Assembly (NCBI GenBank): GCA_002417905.1
Contig: DIDB01000180.1
Location: 1-11,733, forward strand
Direction of reading: 5' to 3'
Origin: Pseudomonadaceae bacterium UBA5811
Lineage (GTDB): Bacteria > Pseudomonadota > Gammaproteobacteria > Pseudomonadales > Pseudomonadaceae
Length of the DNA stretch: 11,733 bases
Part shown: positions 1-8,035 of the stretch, piece by piece
How the letters are laid out: each line of letters starts with the position of its first letter
Numbering within the stretch: position 1 is the stretch's first letter
Position numbers and translations under genes: made by a program
Notes under the pieces: model-generated
Database searches by the model: none
What the model saw: the letters and a program-made list of their open reading frames with translations, nothing else
Told to the model about the DNA's origin: nothing

Positions 1-579
1 GAGCTGGAGGTGCATGCCCATGATGACTTTGGCCTGGCAACAGCCAATACCCTGGCGGCGGTGCGTGGGGGGGCGACTCACATCACTACCCCAGTAAACG
101 GGCTGGGCGAGCGGGCGGGCAATGCACCGCTGGAAGAGTGTGCCCTGGCGCTGAAACAGCTGTATGGTGTGGAAACGGGCATTGACCCCAGAGGGATTCC
201 GGCCATTTCCGCATTGGTGGAAAAAGCTTCTGGCCGGCAGGTGGCCTGGCAGAAAAGCATTGTGGGGGCTGGAGTCTTTACCCATGAGGCCGGCATCCAT
301 GTGGATGGTCTGCTGAAATACCGGGGCAACTACGAGGGGCTGAATCCGGACGAGCTGGGCCGTCAGCACCATCTGGTGCTGGGCAAGCATTCCGGTGCCC
401 ATATGGTGAAGGCGTCCTATCATGAGCTGGGCATCGAGCTGGAGGACTGGCAGTGTCAGGCCCTGCTGGGCCGGATCAGGGATTTTTCCACCTATGCCAA
501 ACGCAGTCCGACTCCGGATGAGCTGCAGGGCTTCTACCGCCAGCTGGCCGGATCGTTGCCAGCAGCCCGGAGCCACTGA
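1..579 (+). CDS. nifV: Homocitrate synthase NifV, C-terminal half (5' end outside window)
   Basis: Condenses acetyl-CoA with 2-oxoglutarate to make R-homocitrate, the organic ligand of the nitrogenase FeMo-cofactor; cytoplasmic. The reading frame is open from base 1, and 192 residues remain of a family usually near 380. The metal-binding H-x-H of the DRE-TIM barrel is seen at once (HAHDD, bases 13-27), followed by [14 protein letters not shown] and the family motif [10 protein letters not shown], then the C-terminal region with GKHSGAH. These are typical of NifV and of the related isopropylmalate/homocitrate synthases; the nif neighbours decide for NifV over LeuA or a lysine-pathway enzyme. 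It is the first gene of the visible part of a nif accessory operon, and nifU/nifS would be expected further upstream by analogy with Azotobacter. The stop TGA (577-579) lies in the loop of an inverted repeat. No frameshift is seen. Confidence 0.95.
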   Translation, partial: ELEVHAHDDFGLATANTLAAVRGGATHITTPVNGLGERAGNAPLEECALALKQLYGVETGIDPRGIPAISALVEKASGRQVAWQKSIVGAGVFTHEAGIHVDGLLKYRGNYEGLNPDELGRQHHLVLGKHSGAHMVKASYHELGIELEDWQCQALLGRIRDFSTYAKRSPTPDELQGFYRQLAGSLPAARSH

Positions 580-598
580 AATGGGTAGCGGCTCCGGG
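566..598 (+). repeat. Stem-loop over the nifV stop codon
   Basis: Perfect 9-bp inverted repeat, CCCGGAGCC (566-574) and GGCTCCGGG (590-598), with a 15-base loop that contains the nifV stop codon. No T-run follows, so it does not look like an intrinsic terminator. It may protect the upstream message or set the relative expression of nifV and the downstream genes; that role is inference. Confidence 0.5.
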
Positions 599-638
599 TG
601 GTTGATGCAGGGTATCTGTCTGCTGCAGGAGGTCCATC

Positions 639-1178
639 ATGGATCTGCAGGATTTTGATGGAAGTGGTCTTTATTTTGATGGCGCGACCGATCCCGCCAT
701 TGCCCGGCTGCTGGTTGAGGCGGGCGAGCAGTATGGTGAGGGTTGTGCCGAAGCGCTGCTGCTCCGGGCCCAGGCTCTGGCTCCGGACAGCCTGATGGTT
801 CTGGTGGGGCTTTACCGGTTTTATTACTACCAGCACCGCTATGCCGATGCCCTGGACATTGCGTTCCGGGCCATGGAGGTGGCGGGGCGCGAGCTGGAAC
901 TGCCTGCCAGCTGGCAGCAGATCCGCGAGCCGGACCTGGCGGCTGCGGCAAGCCGTGGCATGGGTCTGCTGCGTTTTTATCTGTTAGCGTTGAAAGGCGC
1001 GGGTTATCTCTGTCTGCGCCTGAGGCGCTTCGAGCAGGGCAAGGCGATGCTGACCCGGGTTGCCGGACTGGATCCTGACAACCGGCTGGGTGCCCGGCTG
1101 CTGCTGGAGGTACTGGCCAGTCACAACGCTGAAATATTGCCTTTTCCTGGTGCTGTAACCCCGGAGGTTCATCCATGA
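639..1178 (+). CDS. TPR-like protein of unknown function within the nif operon
   Basis: A 179-residue soluble protein that I cannot assign to a named Nif family. It starts at ATG 639 with GGAGG (628-632) at ideal spacing, and its stop overlaps the nifW start (ATGA). No signal peptide or membrane segment is seen. Two helix-pair units look like tetratricopeptide repeats: residues about 37-80 (Ala/Leu-rich, with APDS at the turn and RYADALDIAFRAM after it) and about 115-150 (a Leu/Ala-rich helix, then RRFEQGKAMLTRVAGLDPDN). The RYADAL and RFEQGKAML helices, and the DP or AP turns, are the TPR hallmarks. In Azotobacter and P. stutzeri cysE occupies this position between nifV and nifW; this protein has no left-handed-helix hexapeptide pattern and is not CysE. 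Being locked into the operon by overlap suggests a role in nitrogenase assembly, perhaps as a docking scaffold for NifW/NifZ, but that is inference. Confidence 0.85.
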   Translation: MDLQDFDGSGLYFDGATDPAIARLLVEAGEQYGEGCAEALLLRAQALAPDSLMVLVGLYRFYYYQHRYADALDIAFRAMEVAGRELELPASWQQIREPDLAAAASRGMGLLRFYLLALKGAGYLCLRLRRFEQGKAMLTRVAGLDPDNRLGARLLLEVLASHNAEILPFPGAVTPEVHP

Positions 1179-1525
1179 GCGTACAACCCTATTCTCCCGA
1201 TGCTGACCTGACCCTGGATGAGGGCATGGAAGAGCTGGTTTCGGCTGAAGATTTCCTGGAATACTTTGGCGTGCCTTTTGACCAGCAGGTGGTTCATGTC
1301 AATCGCCTGCACATCATGCAGCGCTATCACGATTACCTGGGCCAGGCCGGAGATGAGCTGGAGGGACATGGCGATGAGGTTCGCGCTGCCGTGTATACCC
1401 GCCTGCTGGCCCGGGCCTACCAGGACTTTGTCGAATCGGACGCCCTGACCGAGAAAGTGTTCAAGGTTTTCAAGCGCAACGATCCCAAATCGACCTTTGT
1501 GCCGATTGATCAGTTGCTGGGCTGA
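1175..1525 (+). CDS. nifW: Nitrogenase-stabilising/protective protein NifW
   Basis: Small accessory protein (116 residues, family usual length about 110-115) associated with the MoFe protein during maturation and thought to help protect or stabilise it against oxygen. It has the characteristic N-terminal region EELVSAEDFLEYFGVPFD (residues 19-36), the H-x-x-R-L-H-I-M-QRYH segment (41-52), and a C-terminal end with VFKVFK and STFVPIDQLLG. The start at ATG 1175 has GGAGG at 1163-1167 and overlaps the preceding stop by four bases (ATGA), so it is probably translationally coupled. NifZ follows 19 bases after its stop; in Azotobacter these two act on the same target. No odd features are seen. Confidence 0.95.
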   Translation: MSVQPYSPDADLTLDEGMEELVSAEDFLEYFGVPFDQQVVHVNRLHIMQRYHDYLGQAGDELEGHGDEVRAAVYTRLLARAYQDFVESDALTEKVFKVFKRNDPKSTFVPIDQLLG

Positions 1526-1544
1526 ACTGCCGGAGCAGAACGTC

Positions 1545-2018
1545 ATGACAATGCCGCGATATGAGTATGGCGATGAGGTGCGGCTGATCCGCAATGTGCG
1601 CAATGACGGGACCTATCCCGGAATGGATACCGGAGCACTGCTGATGCGCCGTGGGGCGGTGGGCTGCGTCTATGACGTTGGCACCTACCTGCAGGACCAG
1701 CTGATTTACCGGGTGCACTTTCTGACGGAGGGGCGCACCCTGGGCTGCCGGGAGGAAGAGCTGATTCCGGCCAGTGAGCCGTGGACTCCCAACCGCTTCG
1801 AGTTCCGTGACCGGGTCATTTCGACCCGCAGCCTGGCCATCCGGGGCGAAGTGGTGGTGGAGTGTGGCCAGGAGGGCGAGATCATGAAAGTGATCCGTGA
1901 TCTGCCGGACGGTATCCAGTATCACGTGCATTTTGGCGATGGCGTGCTGCTGCAGGTTCCCGAGCAGAGCCTGGAAATGGCGGAGAACCAGGCGCATAAG
2001 GAGGAAATGGATGACTGA
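1545..2018 (+). CDS. nifZ: Nitrogen fixation protein NifZ (P-cluster maturation)
   Basis: NifZ takes part in forming the second P-cluster of the MoFe protein. The protein is 157 residues, close to the Azotobacter length. ATG 1545 is chosen because CGGAG at 1531-1535 lies about 9 bases upstream; the in-frame ATG at 1551 (MTM start) is a less well-spaced alternative, and an upstream extension to 1497 would run inside nifW. Two copies of a beta-rich unit are visible: residues about 36-76 (RRGAVGCVYDVG, then QLIYRVHF, then EEELIPA) and about 107-147 (GQEGEIMKVIRDL, then GIQYHVHF, then EQSLEMA). The end overlaps the start of nifM by 8 bases. Confidence 0.93.
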   Translation: MTMPRYEYGDEVRLIRNVRNDGTYPGMDTGALLMRRGAVGCVYDVGTYLQDQLIYRVHFLTEGRTLGCREEELIPASEPWTPNRFEFRDRVISTRSLAIRGEVVVECGQEGEIMKVIRDLPDGIQYHVHFGDGVLLQVPEQSLEMAENQAHKEEMDD

Positions 2019-2901
2019 GCTGACCTTGGACAGCGGTAACCGCTACCGGCTGCTGCGGGTGGCCATGGAGCGTTTCAGCTGTGAACCTTCGGCCCTGACA
2101 CCAGAGCAGCGCCAGGAAGCCGAGCGCATTGTGGCCCGCCAGCTGCGCATTGAAGAGGCCGTGTTGCGCAGTGTTGAAGCGGCGGGCGTGGTTGTGCCGG
2201 ATGCCCAGGTTGAAGAGGCTTTTCGGAGCATTGCGGGCCGTTATGAGGATCCGGCAGCCTTCCTGTCTGCCTTGCAGGGCCAGGCACTGGATGAGGAAGG
2301 GGTCCGGGGCTACCTGGCCCGCGATCTGGCTGTGGAGGCTGTACTGGAGCGGGTCTGCCGGGATCTCCAGCCGGTTTCCGATGACATGGTCCAGCAGTAT
2401 TACCAGAACAACCTCAGCCAGTTCTGCCGGCCGGAGTCACGCCGGGCCCGGCATATCCTGGTGACCATCAATCCGGATTATCCGGAAAATACCCGCGAGG
2501 AAGCCCAGGCCCGCATCGAGTCCATCCGCCAGCGCCTGCTGGATGGATCTTCCAGGGCTGATACCGGGCATTTTGCCAGGCAGGCGGCAAAGTATTCGGA
2601 ATGCCCTTCTGCCATGGAAGGTGGCCTGCTGGGTGAGGTGACCCGGGGCAAACTCTATCCGGAGCTGGAAGAAGTCCTGTTTCTGCTGGGTTCCGGCCAG
2701 ATCAGTGACGTTGTGGAGTCTCCGCTGGGCTTTCATCTGCTGTATTGCGAAACCCATACGCCGGAAGAGCGGGCCAGCCTTGAGGAGGCGACCCCGAAAC
2801 TGCGTGACTGGCTGGACTCGAAAGCCCGGCAGCAGCGCCAGAAGGAATGGCTGACGGGCCAGCTGCAGAAACAGGCAGCGGGAGGGCCGGCTCATGACTG
2901 A
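2011..2901 (+). CDS. nifM: NifM, parvulin-type peptidyl-prolyl isomerase for Fe protein maturation
   Basis: NifM is required to obtain active NifH (nitrogenase Fe protein) in Azotobacter and Klebsiella and is a PpiC-type peptidyl-prolyl cis-trans isomerase. The protein is 296 residues, near the usual 290. An N-terminal helical SurA-like part (about 1-135) precedes the parvulin domain (about 145-247), shown by RRARHILVTIN, AKYSECPSAMEGGLLGEV, LYPELEEVLFLLGSGQISDVVESPLGFHLL; a charged helix closes the protein. ATG 2011 is preferred because AAGGAGG (1998-2004) lies 6 bases upstream; the frame stays open further 5', but that region is nifZ. No signal peptide is present, so it acts in the cytoplasm, unlike SurA/PpiD. 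It overlaps nifZ and clpX by 8 bases each. Confidence 0.94.
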   Translation: MTELTLDSGNRYRLLRVAMERFSCEPSALTPEQRQEAERIVARQLRIEEAVLRSVEAAGVVVPDAQVEEAFRSIAGRYEDPAAFLSALQGQALDEEGVRGYLARDLAVEAVLERVCRDLQPVSDDMVQQYYQNNLSQFCRPESRRARHILVTINPDYPENTREEAQARIESIRQRLLDGSSRADTGHFARQAAKYSECPSAMEGGLLGEVTRGKLYPELEEVLFLLGSGQISDVVESPLGFHLLYCETHTPEERASLEEATPKLRDWLDSKARQQRQKEWLTGQLQKQAAGGPAHD

Positions 2902-4231
2902 CACTGAAACGCCTCACTGTTCGTTCTGTGGCGCAGAAAAGAGTCCAACGGTACCCCTGATTGCCGGCAATGAGGGACGGATCTGTGAGGCCTGCGTAAA
3001 GCTGGCCTATCAGGTGGTCAGCAGTTGGGGCCAGCGCCGCAAAAGCCAGGCCCTGGCGCCGCAGCTGCGGACGCCGATGGAATACAAGCGGCACCTGGAT
3101 GAATCGGTCATTGGTCAGGAATTCGCGAAAGAGACGCTGGCCGTGGCGGTGTACAGCCACTACCTGCGGCTGCTGAGCAGTGATGCTGATCCGGTGACCC
3201 GGCTGGGTGGCGAAGAGGTTGAGCTGGAAAAATCCAATATCCTGATGGCCGGGCCATCCGGAACGGGCAAGACCCTGCTGGTAAGGACCCTGGCCAGGAT
3301 TCTGGGGGTGCCCTTTGCCTCGGCTGATGCCACGACCCTGACCCAGGCCGGTTATGTGGGCGATGATGTGGACAGCATCATTGCCCGCCTGCTGGATGCT
3401 GCCGGAGGTGATGTGCAGCAGGCCCAGTGGGGTATTGTCTATATCGATGAAATTGACAAGCTGGCCAGGCGCAGCGGTGGCAGTACGGCCGTCCGGGATA
3501 TTTCCGGGGAGGGTGTGCAGCAGGCCCTGCTGAAAATGGTGGAAGGTACCGAGGTACGGATCAGCAAGTCCGGCCGTCGCAATGAGCATGCGGAAGAGCC
3601 GGTTGTCGATACCCGCAATATCCTGTTTATTGCCGGAGGGGCATTTCCGGGGCTGGAGGAGCTGGTTTCTGGTCGCCTGCAGCCCAAGGATGGCGGTATC
3701 GGCTTCCATGCCCTGCCGCGCCAGAAAATGCCTTCCACCAATGAGCTGCTGGCTTCGCTGATGCCCGATGACCTGCATGAGTTCGGGCTGATTCCAGAGT
3801 TTATCGGTCGTTTCCCGGTTATTACCTTCCTGCAGGAGCTGGACCGCTCCATGCTGTTGCGGATCCTTACCGAGCCGCGCAATGCCCTGGTCAAGCAGTA
3901 CCGGCAGCTGTTCGCCTACCAGGGGGTCACTCTTGAGGTAACGGAGGCTGCGCTGGGACATATTGCTGACCAGGCGCTGTTGCGCAAGACCGGAGCCCGT
4001 GGTTTGCGGGCCGTGCTGGAAGCCGCCCTGCAGAAAACCATGTTCACCATGCCTTCGCAGCCCTTGCTGCGCAGCTGTACGCTGGATCTGGTCAGTCATG
4101 AAGATGGCAGGCAGGGACTGGAAGTGCTGACAGTCATGGCAGAAGAGGGTGATGAGGGCCAGGCTGCCAGCGTGCCGCCAGCCAGGGCTACCGGAGCAGC
4201 AGACAAGGCGCGTCTGTCAGTCGATCTTTGA
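2894..4231 (+). CDS. clpX: nif-linked ClpX-type AAA+ unfoldase (ClpX2)
   Basis: Hexameric ATP-driven unfoldase that feeds proteins to ClpP. In A. vinelandii the clpX copy in the nif cluster (ClpX2) affects NifB and NifEN levels, so a similar job in nitrogenase-factor turnover is expected. Visible features of the 445 residues: a C4 zinc-binding domain (C9, C12, C31, C34); Walker A GPSGTGKT (120-127); pore-1 loop GYVG (153-156); Walker B IVYIDEID (181-188); the ClpP-docking IGF loop (269-271); EFIGR (302-306); sensor-2 region TGARGLR (366-372). The RKH pore-2 loop of housekeeping ClpX is replaced by RRNEHAEEP (228-236), which may change substrate choice. The C-terminal tail after residue 415 is Ala/Glu-rich and unlike E. 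coli. The start overlaps nifM by 8 bases (ATGACTGA). No clpP is seen in the window. Confidence 0.95.
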   Translation: MTDTETPHCSFCGAEKSPTVPLIAGNEGRICEACVKLAYQVVSSWGQRRKSQALAPQLRTPMEYKRHLDESVIGQEFAKETLAVAVYSHYLRLLSSDADPVTRLGGEEVELEKSNILMAGPSGTGKTLLVRTLARILGVPFASADATTLTQAGYVGDDVDSIIARLLDAAGGDVQQAQWGIVYIDEIDKLARRSGGSTAVRDISGEGVQQALLKMVEGTEVRISKSGRRNEHAEEPVVDTRNILFIAGGAFPGLEELVSGRLQPKDGGIGFHALPRQKMPSTNELLASLMPDDLHEFGLIPEFIGRFPVITFLQELDRSMLLRILTEPRNALVKQYRQLFAYQGVTLEVTEAALGHIADQALLRKTGARGLRAVLEAALQKTMFTMPSQPLLRSCTLDLVSHEDGRQGLEVLTVMAEEGDEGQAASVPPARATGAADKARLSVDL

Positions 4232-4969
<738 letters not shown>

Positions 4970-4985
4970 GCTCTGAGCGGGTCTG

Positions 4986-5012
4986 GCCGCCCGGCAGTCC
5001 GGGCGGCTTTCC
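4986..5012 (+). terminator. Intrinsic terminator after nifF
   Basis: GCCGCCCGG (4986-4994) and CCGGGCGGC (4999-5007) form a perfect 9-bp GC stem with a 4-base CAGT loop, followed by TTTCC, 16 bases after the nifF stop. Read on the other strand no T-run follows, so it probably serves nifF only; the convergent rhlE end has no clear terminator of its own. Confidence 0.85.
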
Positions 5013-5058
5013 AGGCTTCCTGCCTGTTTCCCTTTCCGTTTTGCTATCGGCCTGACCG

Positions 5059-6843
5059 TTAACTGTTGCGGGTCAGCAGGGCCGGTTTTTCTGCCGTGCT
5101 GCGTCCGGCTTCCAGTTGCTCAAGCTGCTCCAGACTGGGCAGTTTCTCCAGCTTGGACTCTTTTTTCAGGATGACCGGCTGCCGGTTACGGGAAGTGGAC
5201 TGATGACCTTCAGGGCGCTCTTTGGCCTGAAAGGGCGTCAGGACCCGTTCTGGCATCCGGTTATTGCGTGGCCGGCCTGTTCCGGGGCGGGCTGCCTGCG
5301 GCTGGCGGGGACGGTTCTGGCTGCTGTTATCGGCCGGGCGGCCTTTGGCCGCTGCCGGACGGCTGCTTCCATTACGCCGGCCATTGCGGGACTCCCGGTT
5401 CTGGTAGGGGCTGACGTAATCGATCCGGTTGCCAAAATTATCGATTTCATCATCCAGAAACTCTTCCGGGTCGCGGTCATTACCTGGCTGTAGCGGCCCC
5501 GGTTTGCGGGCCTGGGAAACCGGCCCTGCGGCTGGCCGGCGCTGGTTGTCCCGCTGCCGGCCGCCTTTTTCCTGGATCGGGTTATTACTACGGGTATTGC
5601 GGGCCGGGCTGCTGTCTGCTGCCGGCTTTCTCCGGGGCGCTGTCCGGGCCTGCCGTTCGCTGTCCGGTTCGGCAGAGTCTTTCTTTTCAGCCTCGACTGT
5701 GGCGGGATCAAAGCCCATGTCATCACCGGCCGGGATTTTCTGCCGGGTCAGCCGCTCGATGTTGCGCAGCAGTTTTTCTTCATCCGGGGCCACCAGCGAA
5801 ATGGCTTCACCATTGCGTCCGGCCCGGCCCGTCCGGCCAATCCGGTGCACGTAGTCTTCTTCGACATTGGGCAGCTCAAAGTTGACCACATGGGGTAGCT
5901 GGTCGATATCCAGACCACGGGCTGCAATGTCCGTGGCTACCAGGACCCGGACGCTGCCGTCCTTGAAGCCGGCCAGTGCCCGGGTGCGGGCATTCTGGCT
6001 TTTGTTGCCGTGAATGGCGGCGGCGGTCAGGCCCTGCTTTTCCAGGTATTCAGCCAGCCGGTTGGCGCCATGCTTGGTCCGGGTAAAGACCAGGACCTGT
6101 TCCCAGGCGCCTGTGCGGATCAGGTGGGCCAGCAGGGCCCGCTTGTGGCTGGCGGGCAGCCGGTAAATCCGCTGCTCGATCCGCTCCACCGTAGTATTGG
6201 GTGGGGTGACTTCAATCCGTTCGGGATTCTGCAGCAGTTTTTCAGCCAGTGTGGTGATGTCCCGGGAGAAGGTAGCCGAGAACAGCAGGTTCTGGCGGCG
6301 GGCTGGAAGCCGGGCCAGCACCTTGCGCACGTCATGGATAAAACCCATGTCCAGCATGCGGTCGGCTTCATCCAGTACCAGGATTTCTACCCCGGACAGG
6401 TCCACGCTGTTCTGGCCAGCCAGATCCAGCAGCCGGCCCGGGCAGGCTACGAGGACGTCAACCCCATGGGCCATGGCCCGGATCTGGGGATTCATGCCAA
6501 CACCACCGAAAATGCAGGCGCTTTTCAGGGGCAGGTCACGGGCATACAGCCGGAAGCTGTCGTGTACCTGGGCGGCCAGCTCCCGGGTGGGAGCCAGTAC
6601 CAGTGTGCGGGGCTGTTTGGGCCGGGCCTGACCGCTGGCCTGGCCGCCCGGGAACAGCAGCTCCAGGACAGGAAGGGCAAAACTGCCAGTTTTTCCTGTG
6701 CCGGTCTGGGCGGCAACCATCAGATCGCGTTTTTGCAGCACGGCGGGGATGGCCCGCTGCTGCACCGGAGTAGGCTGGACATAGCCGGCAGCCTCGACGG
6801 CACCAGCTAGAGCCTCGGAGAGACCGAGGGAAGCAAAGGACAT
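5059..6843 (-). CDS. rhlE: DEAD-box ATP-dependent RNA helicase, RhlE type
   Basis: ATP-dependent RNA unwinding protein used in RNA turnover and ribosome assembly. Of 594 residues the first 370 are the helicase core: Q-motif region with TPVQQRAIP (25-33), motif I AQTGTGKT (45-52), Ia PTRELAAQ (85-92), GG, motif II DEAD (158-161), motif III SAT (189-191), motif [13 protein letters not shown] (303-314), motif [12 protein letters not shown] (333-342). Residues 380-594 form a long low-complexity tail rich in Arg, Asn, Gln, Pro and Ser, broken by an acidic patch ([19 protein letters not shown], 458-476) and ended by a charged Leu-repeat helix (about 559-580). Such basic tails bind RNA and are typical of pseudomonad-like RhlE. 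ATG at 6843 has AGGA 6 bases upstream. It is a single gene between nifF (convergent) and metF (same strand). Confidence 0.9.
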   Translation of the reverse strand: MSFASLGLSEALAGAVEAAGYVQPTPVQQRAIPAVLQKRDLMVAAQTGTGKTGSFALPVLELLFPGGQASGQARPKQPRTLVLAPTRELAAQVHDSFRLYARDLPLKSACIFGGVGMNPQIRAMAHGVDVLVACPGRLLDLAGQNSVDLSGVEILVLDEADRMLDMGFIHDVRKVLARLPARRQNLLFSATFSRDITTLAEKLLQNPERIEVTPPNTTVERIEQRIYRLPASHKRALLAHLIRTGAWEQVLVFTRTKHGANRLAEYLEKQGLTAAAIHGNKSQNARTRALAGFKDGSVRVLVATDIAARGLDIDQLPHVVNFELPNVEEDYVHRIGRTGRAGRNGEAISLVAPDEEKLLRNIERLTRQKIPAGDDMGFDPATVEAEKKDSAEPDSERQARTAPRRKPAADSSPARNTRSNNPIQEKGGRQRDNQRRPAAGPVSQARKPGPLQPGNDRDPEEFLDDEIDNFGNRIDYVSPYQNRESRNGRRNGSSRPAAAKGRPADNSSQNRPRQPQAARPGTGRPRNNRMPERVLTPFQAKERPEGHQSTSRNRQPVILKKESKLEKLPSLEQLEQLEAGRSTAEKPALLTRNS

Positions 6844-7117
6844 GCGTTATCCTGTCTTAATCAGGGGGCCGCTGGCCCCGGAGCGATAATGCCTGGCTGG
6901 ACTGCTGCGCATCTGGCAGCGTCCCGACCGGCCTTGCCAGCTGATGGGGCGGGCATCCGGACGCAAGCTTGGCGGGGTGCGGAACCCGATCCGGCCGGAC
7001 CGGCTCCGCGTTCGCAGAACACTATCACAACTGCGGGGAATATTGGCCAGTTTTACGGCCAGGCAGGCCGAAAAAAATTATGAACACCCCGGGTATTCCG
7101 GGTTGGCCGGAGTCATT
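6844..7117 (-). other. Intergenic region: rhlE leader and metF downstream region
   Basis: 274 bases with no gene I can support; a small plus-strand open frame (6889-7083) has no family features. Read on the minus strand it contains the metF 3' end with a weak terminator-like hairpin, a strong GC-rich stem-loop (arms 6979-6986 and 7002-7009, 8 pairs including one G-U, enclosing the inner palindrome TCCGGCCGGA) and a second short hairpin GGGGCC/GGCCCC close to the rhlE start. No convincing -35/-10 pair was found, although the rhlE promoter should lie here. Confidence 0.5.
7071..7102 (-). terminator. Weak terminator candidate after metF
   Basis: On the minus strand a 5-bp stem CCCGG (7102-7098) and CCGGG (7092-7088) is followed, 10 bases later, by a run of seven T (7077-7071). 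The stem is short and the T-run is displaced, so this is only a candidate end for the ahcY-metF transcript. Confidence 0.3.
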
Positions 7118-7975
7118 TTATTGCGGAAGGCCAAGCCCCAAGTTATGCCAGATGGCCAGACTGGGAGCCGCCTGGTTCAGGGTGTAAAAATGCAGGCCGG
7201 GTGCACCGCCCTGTAGCAGCCGCTCGCACATTTCCGTGATGACCTGCTCGCCGAAGGCCTGGATGCTGCCGGTGTCGTCGCCGTAAGCCTCCAGCTGTTT
7301 GCGGATCCATCGGGGAATATCCGCGCCACAGGCATCGGAAAAACGTGCCAGCTTGCTGTAGTTGGTGATCGGCATGATGCCGGGGACCACCGGGATGCTG
7401 ACGCCCAGCCGGGTGATCCGCTCCACGAAGTGGAAATAGCAGTCCGCACTGAAAAAATACTGGGTGATGGCGCTGCTGGCTCCGGCTCCGGCCTTGCGGG
7501 CGAAGTTGCACAGGTCGTCCTCAAAATTGCGGGCCTGGGGGTGCATTTCCGGGTAGGCAGCCACTTCAATGTGAAAGTGGTCACCGGTTTCCTGGCGGAT
7601 AAACTCCACCAGCTCGTTGGCGTAGCGCAGCTCGCCACTGGCCAGTCCCATGCCGGAAGGCAGGTCGCCCCGCAGGGCAACGATGCGCCGGATGCCGGCC
7701 TGCCGGTAATGGTCGAGCAGCTGGCGCAGTTCGGCCTTGCTGTCGCCCACACAGGACAGGTGTGGTGCGGCCGGAATGCCGGTTTCCCGGTCCAGTTGCA
7801 GGACGGTGTCCAGGGTGCGGTCCCGGGTGGATCCTCCGGCACCATAGGTACAGGAAAAAAAGTCGGGCTGGTAGCGGGCCAGCTCGCGGGCCGTGTCCAG
7901 CAGTTTGGCCTGGCCAGCTTCGGTTTTGGCCGGGAAGAACTCAAAGCTGACGCCAGGACGGGAGGCAGTAGTCAT
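7118..7975 (-). CDS. metF: 5,10-methylenetetrahydrofolate reductase
   Basis: FAD enzyme that reduces 5,10-methylene-THF to 5-methyl-THF, the methyl donor for methionine synthase; cytoplasmic. The protein is 285 residues, family usual length about 280-300. Seen: SFEFFPAKT near the N-terminus with the catalytic-type Glu (E12), TYGAGGST (43-50), LRGDLPSG (101-108) with the conserved Asp, TQYFF (171-175), PGIMPITNYSK (198-208), and the C-terminal FYTLNQAAPSLAIWHNLG. ATG 7975 is chosen because AGGTG lies about 7 bases upstream; a GTG three codons earlier has no ribosome site. It lies 60 bases downstream of ahcY on the same strand, so the two probably form one methyl-cycle operon under the SAH riboswitch. 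Confidence 0.95.
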   Translation of the reverse strand: MTTASRPGVSFEFFPAKTEAGQAKLLDTARELARYQPDFFSCTYGAGGSTRDRTLDTVLQLDRETGIPAAPHLSCVGDSKAELRQLLDHYRQAGIRRIVALRGDLPSGMGLASGELRYANELVEFIRQETGDHFHIEVAAYPEMHPQARNFEDDLCNFARKAGAGASSAITQYFFSADCYFHFVERITRLGVSIPVVPGIMPITNYSKLARFSDACGADIPRWIRKQLEAYGDDTGSIQAFGEQVITEMCERLLQGGAPGLHFYTLNQAAPSLAIWHNLGLGLPQ

Positions 7976-7997
7976 GGTGTTCACCTGCGGTGGAGCA

Positions 7998-8029
7998 GGC
8001 CGGCAGCGGGCCTGGGGCTGCTGCCGGCC
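7998..8029 (-). repeat. Intercistronic stem-loop between ahcY and metF
   Basis: Perfect 10-bp inverted repeat GGCCGGCAGC (7998-8007) and GCTGCCGGCC (8020-8029) with a 12-base loop, filling half of the 60-base gap. No T-run follows on the minus strand, so it is unlikely to terminate; it may be an RNA processing or stability element that lets ahcY exceed metF. Confidence 0.55.
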
Positions 8030-8035
8030 CGCTGT

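Noticed and set aside
2702..4099. 465-codon open frame on the minus strand opposite clpX
   Set aside because: It is a shadow of the clpX codon pattern: Gln/His/Gly-rich, no recognisable domain, no ribosome site, and clpX on the other strand is unmistakable.
6889..7216. Small plus-strand open frames between rhlE and metF
   Set aside because: Low-complexity translation, no convincing ribosome site, and overlap with the metF 3' end.
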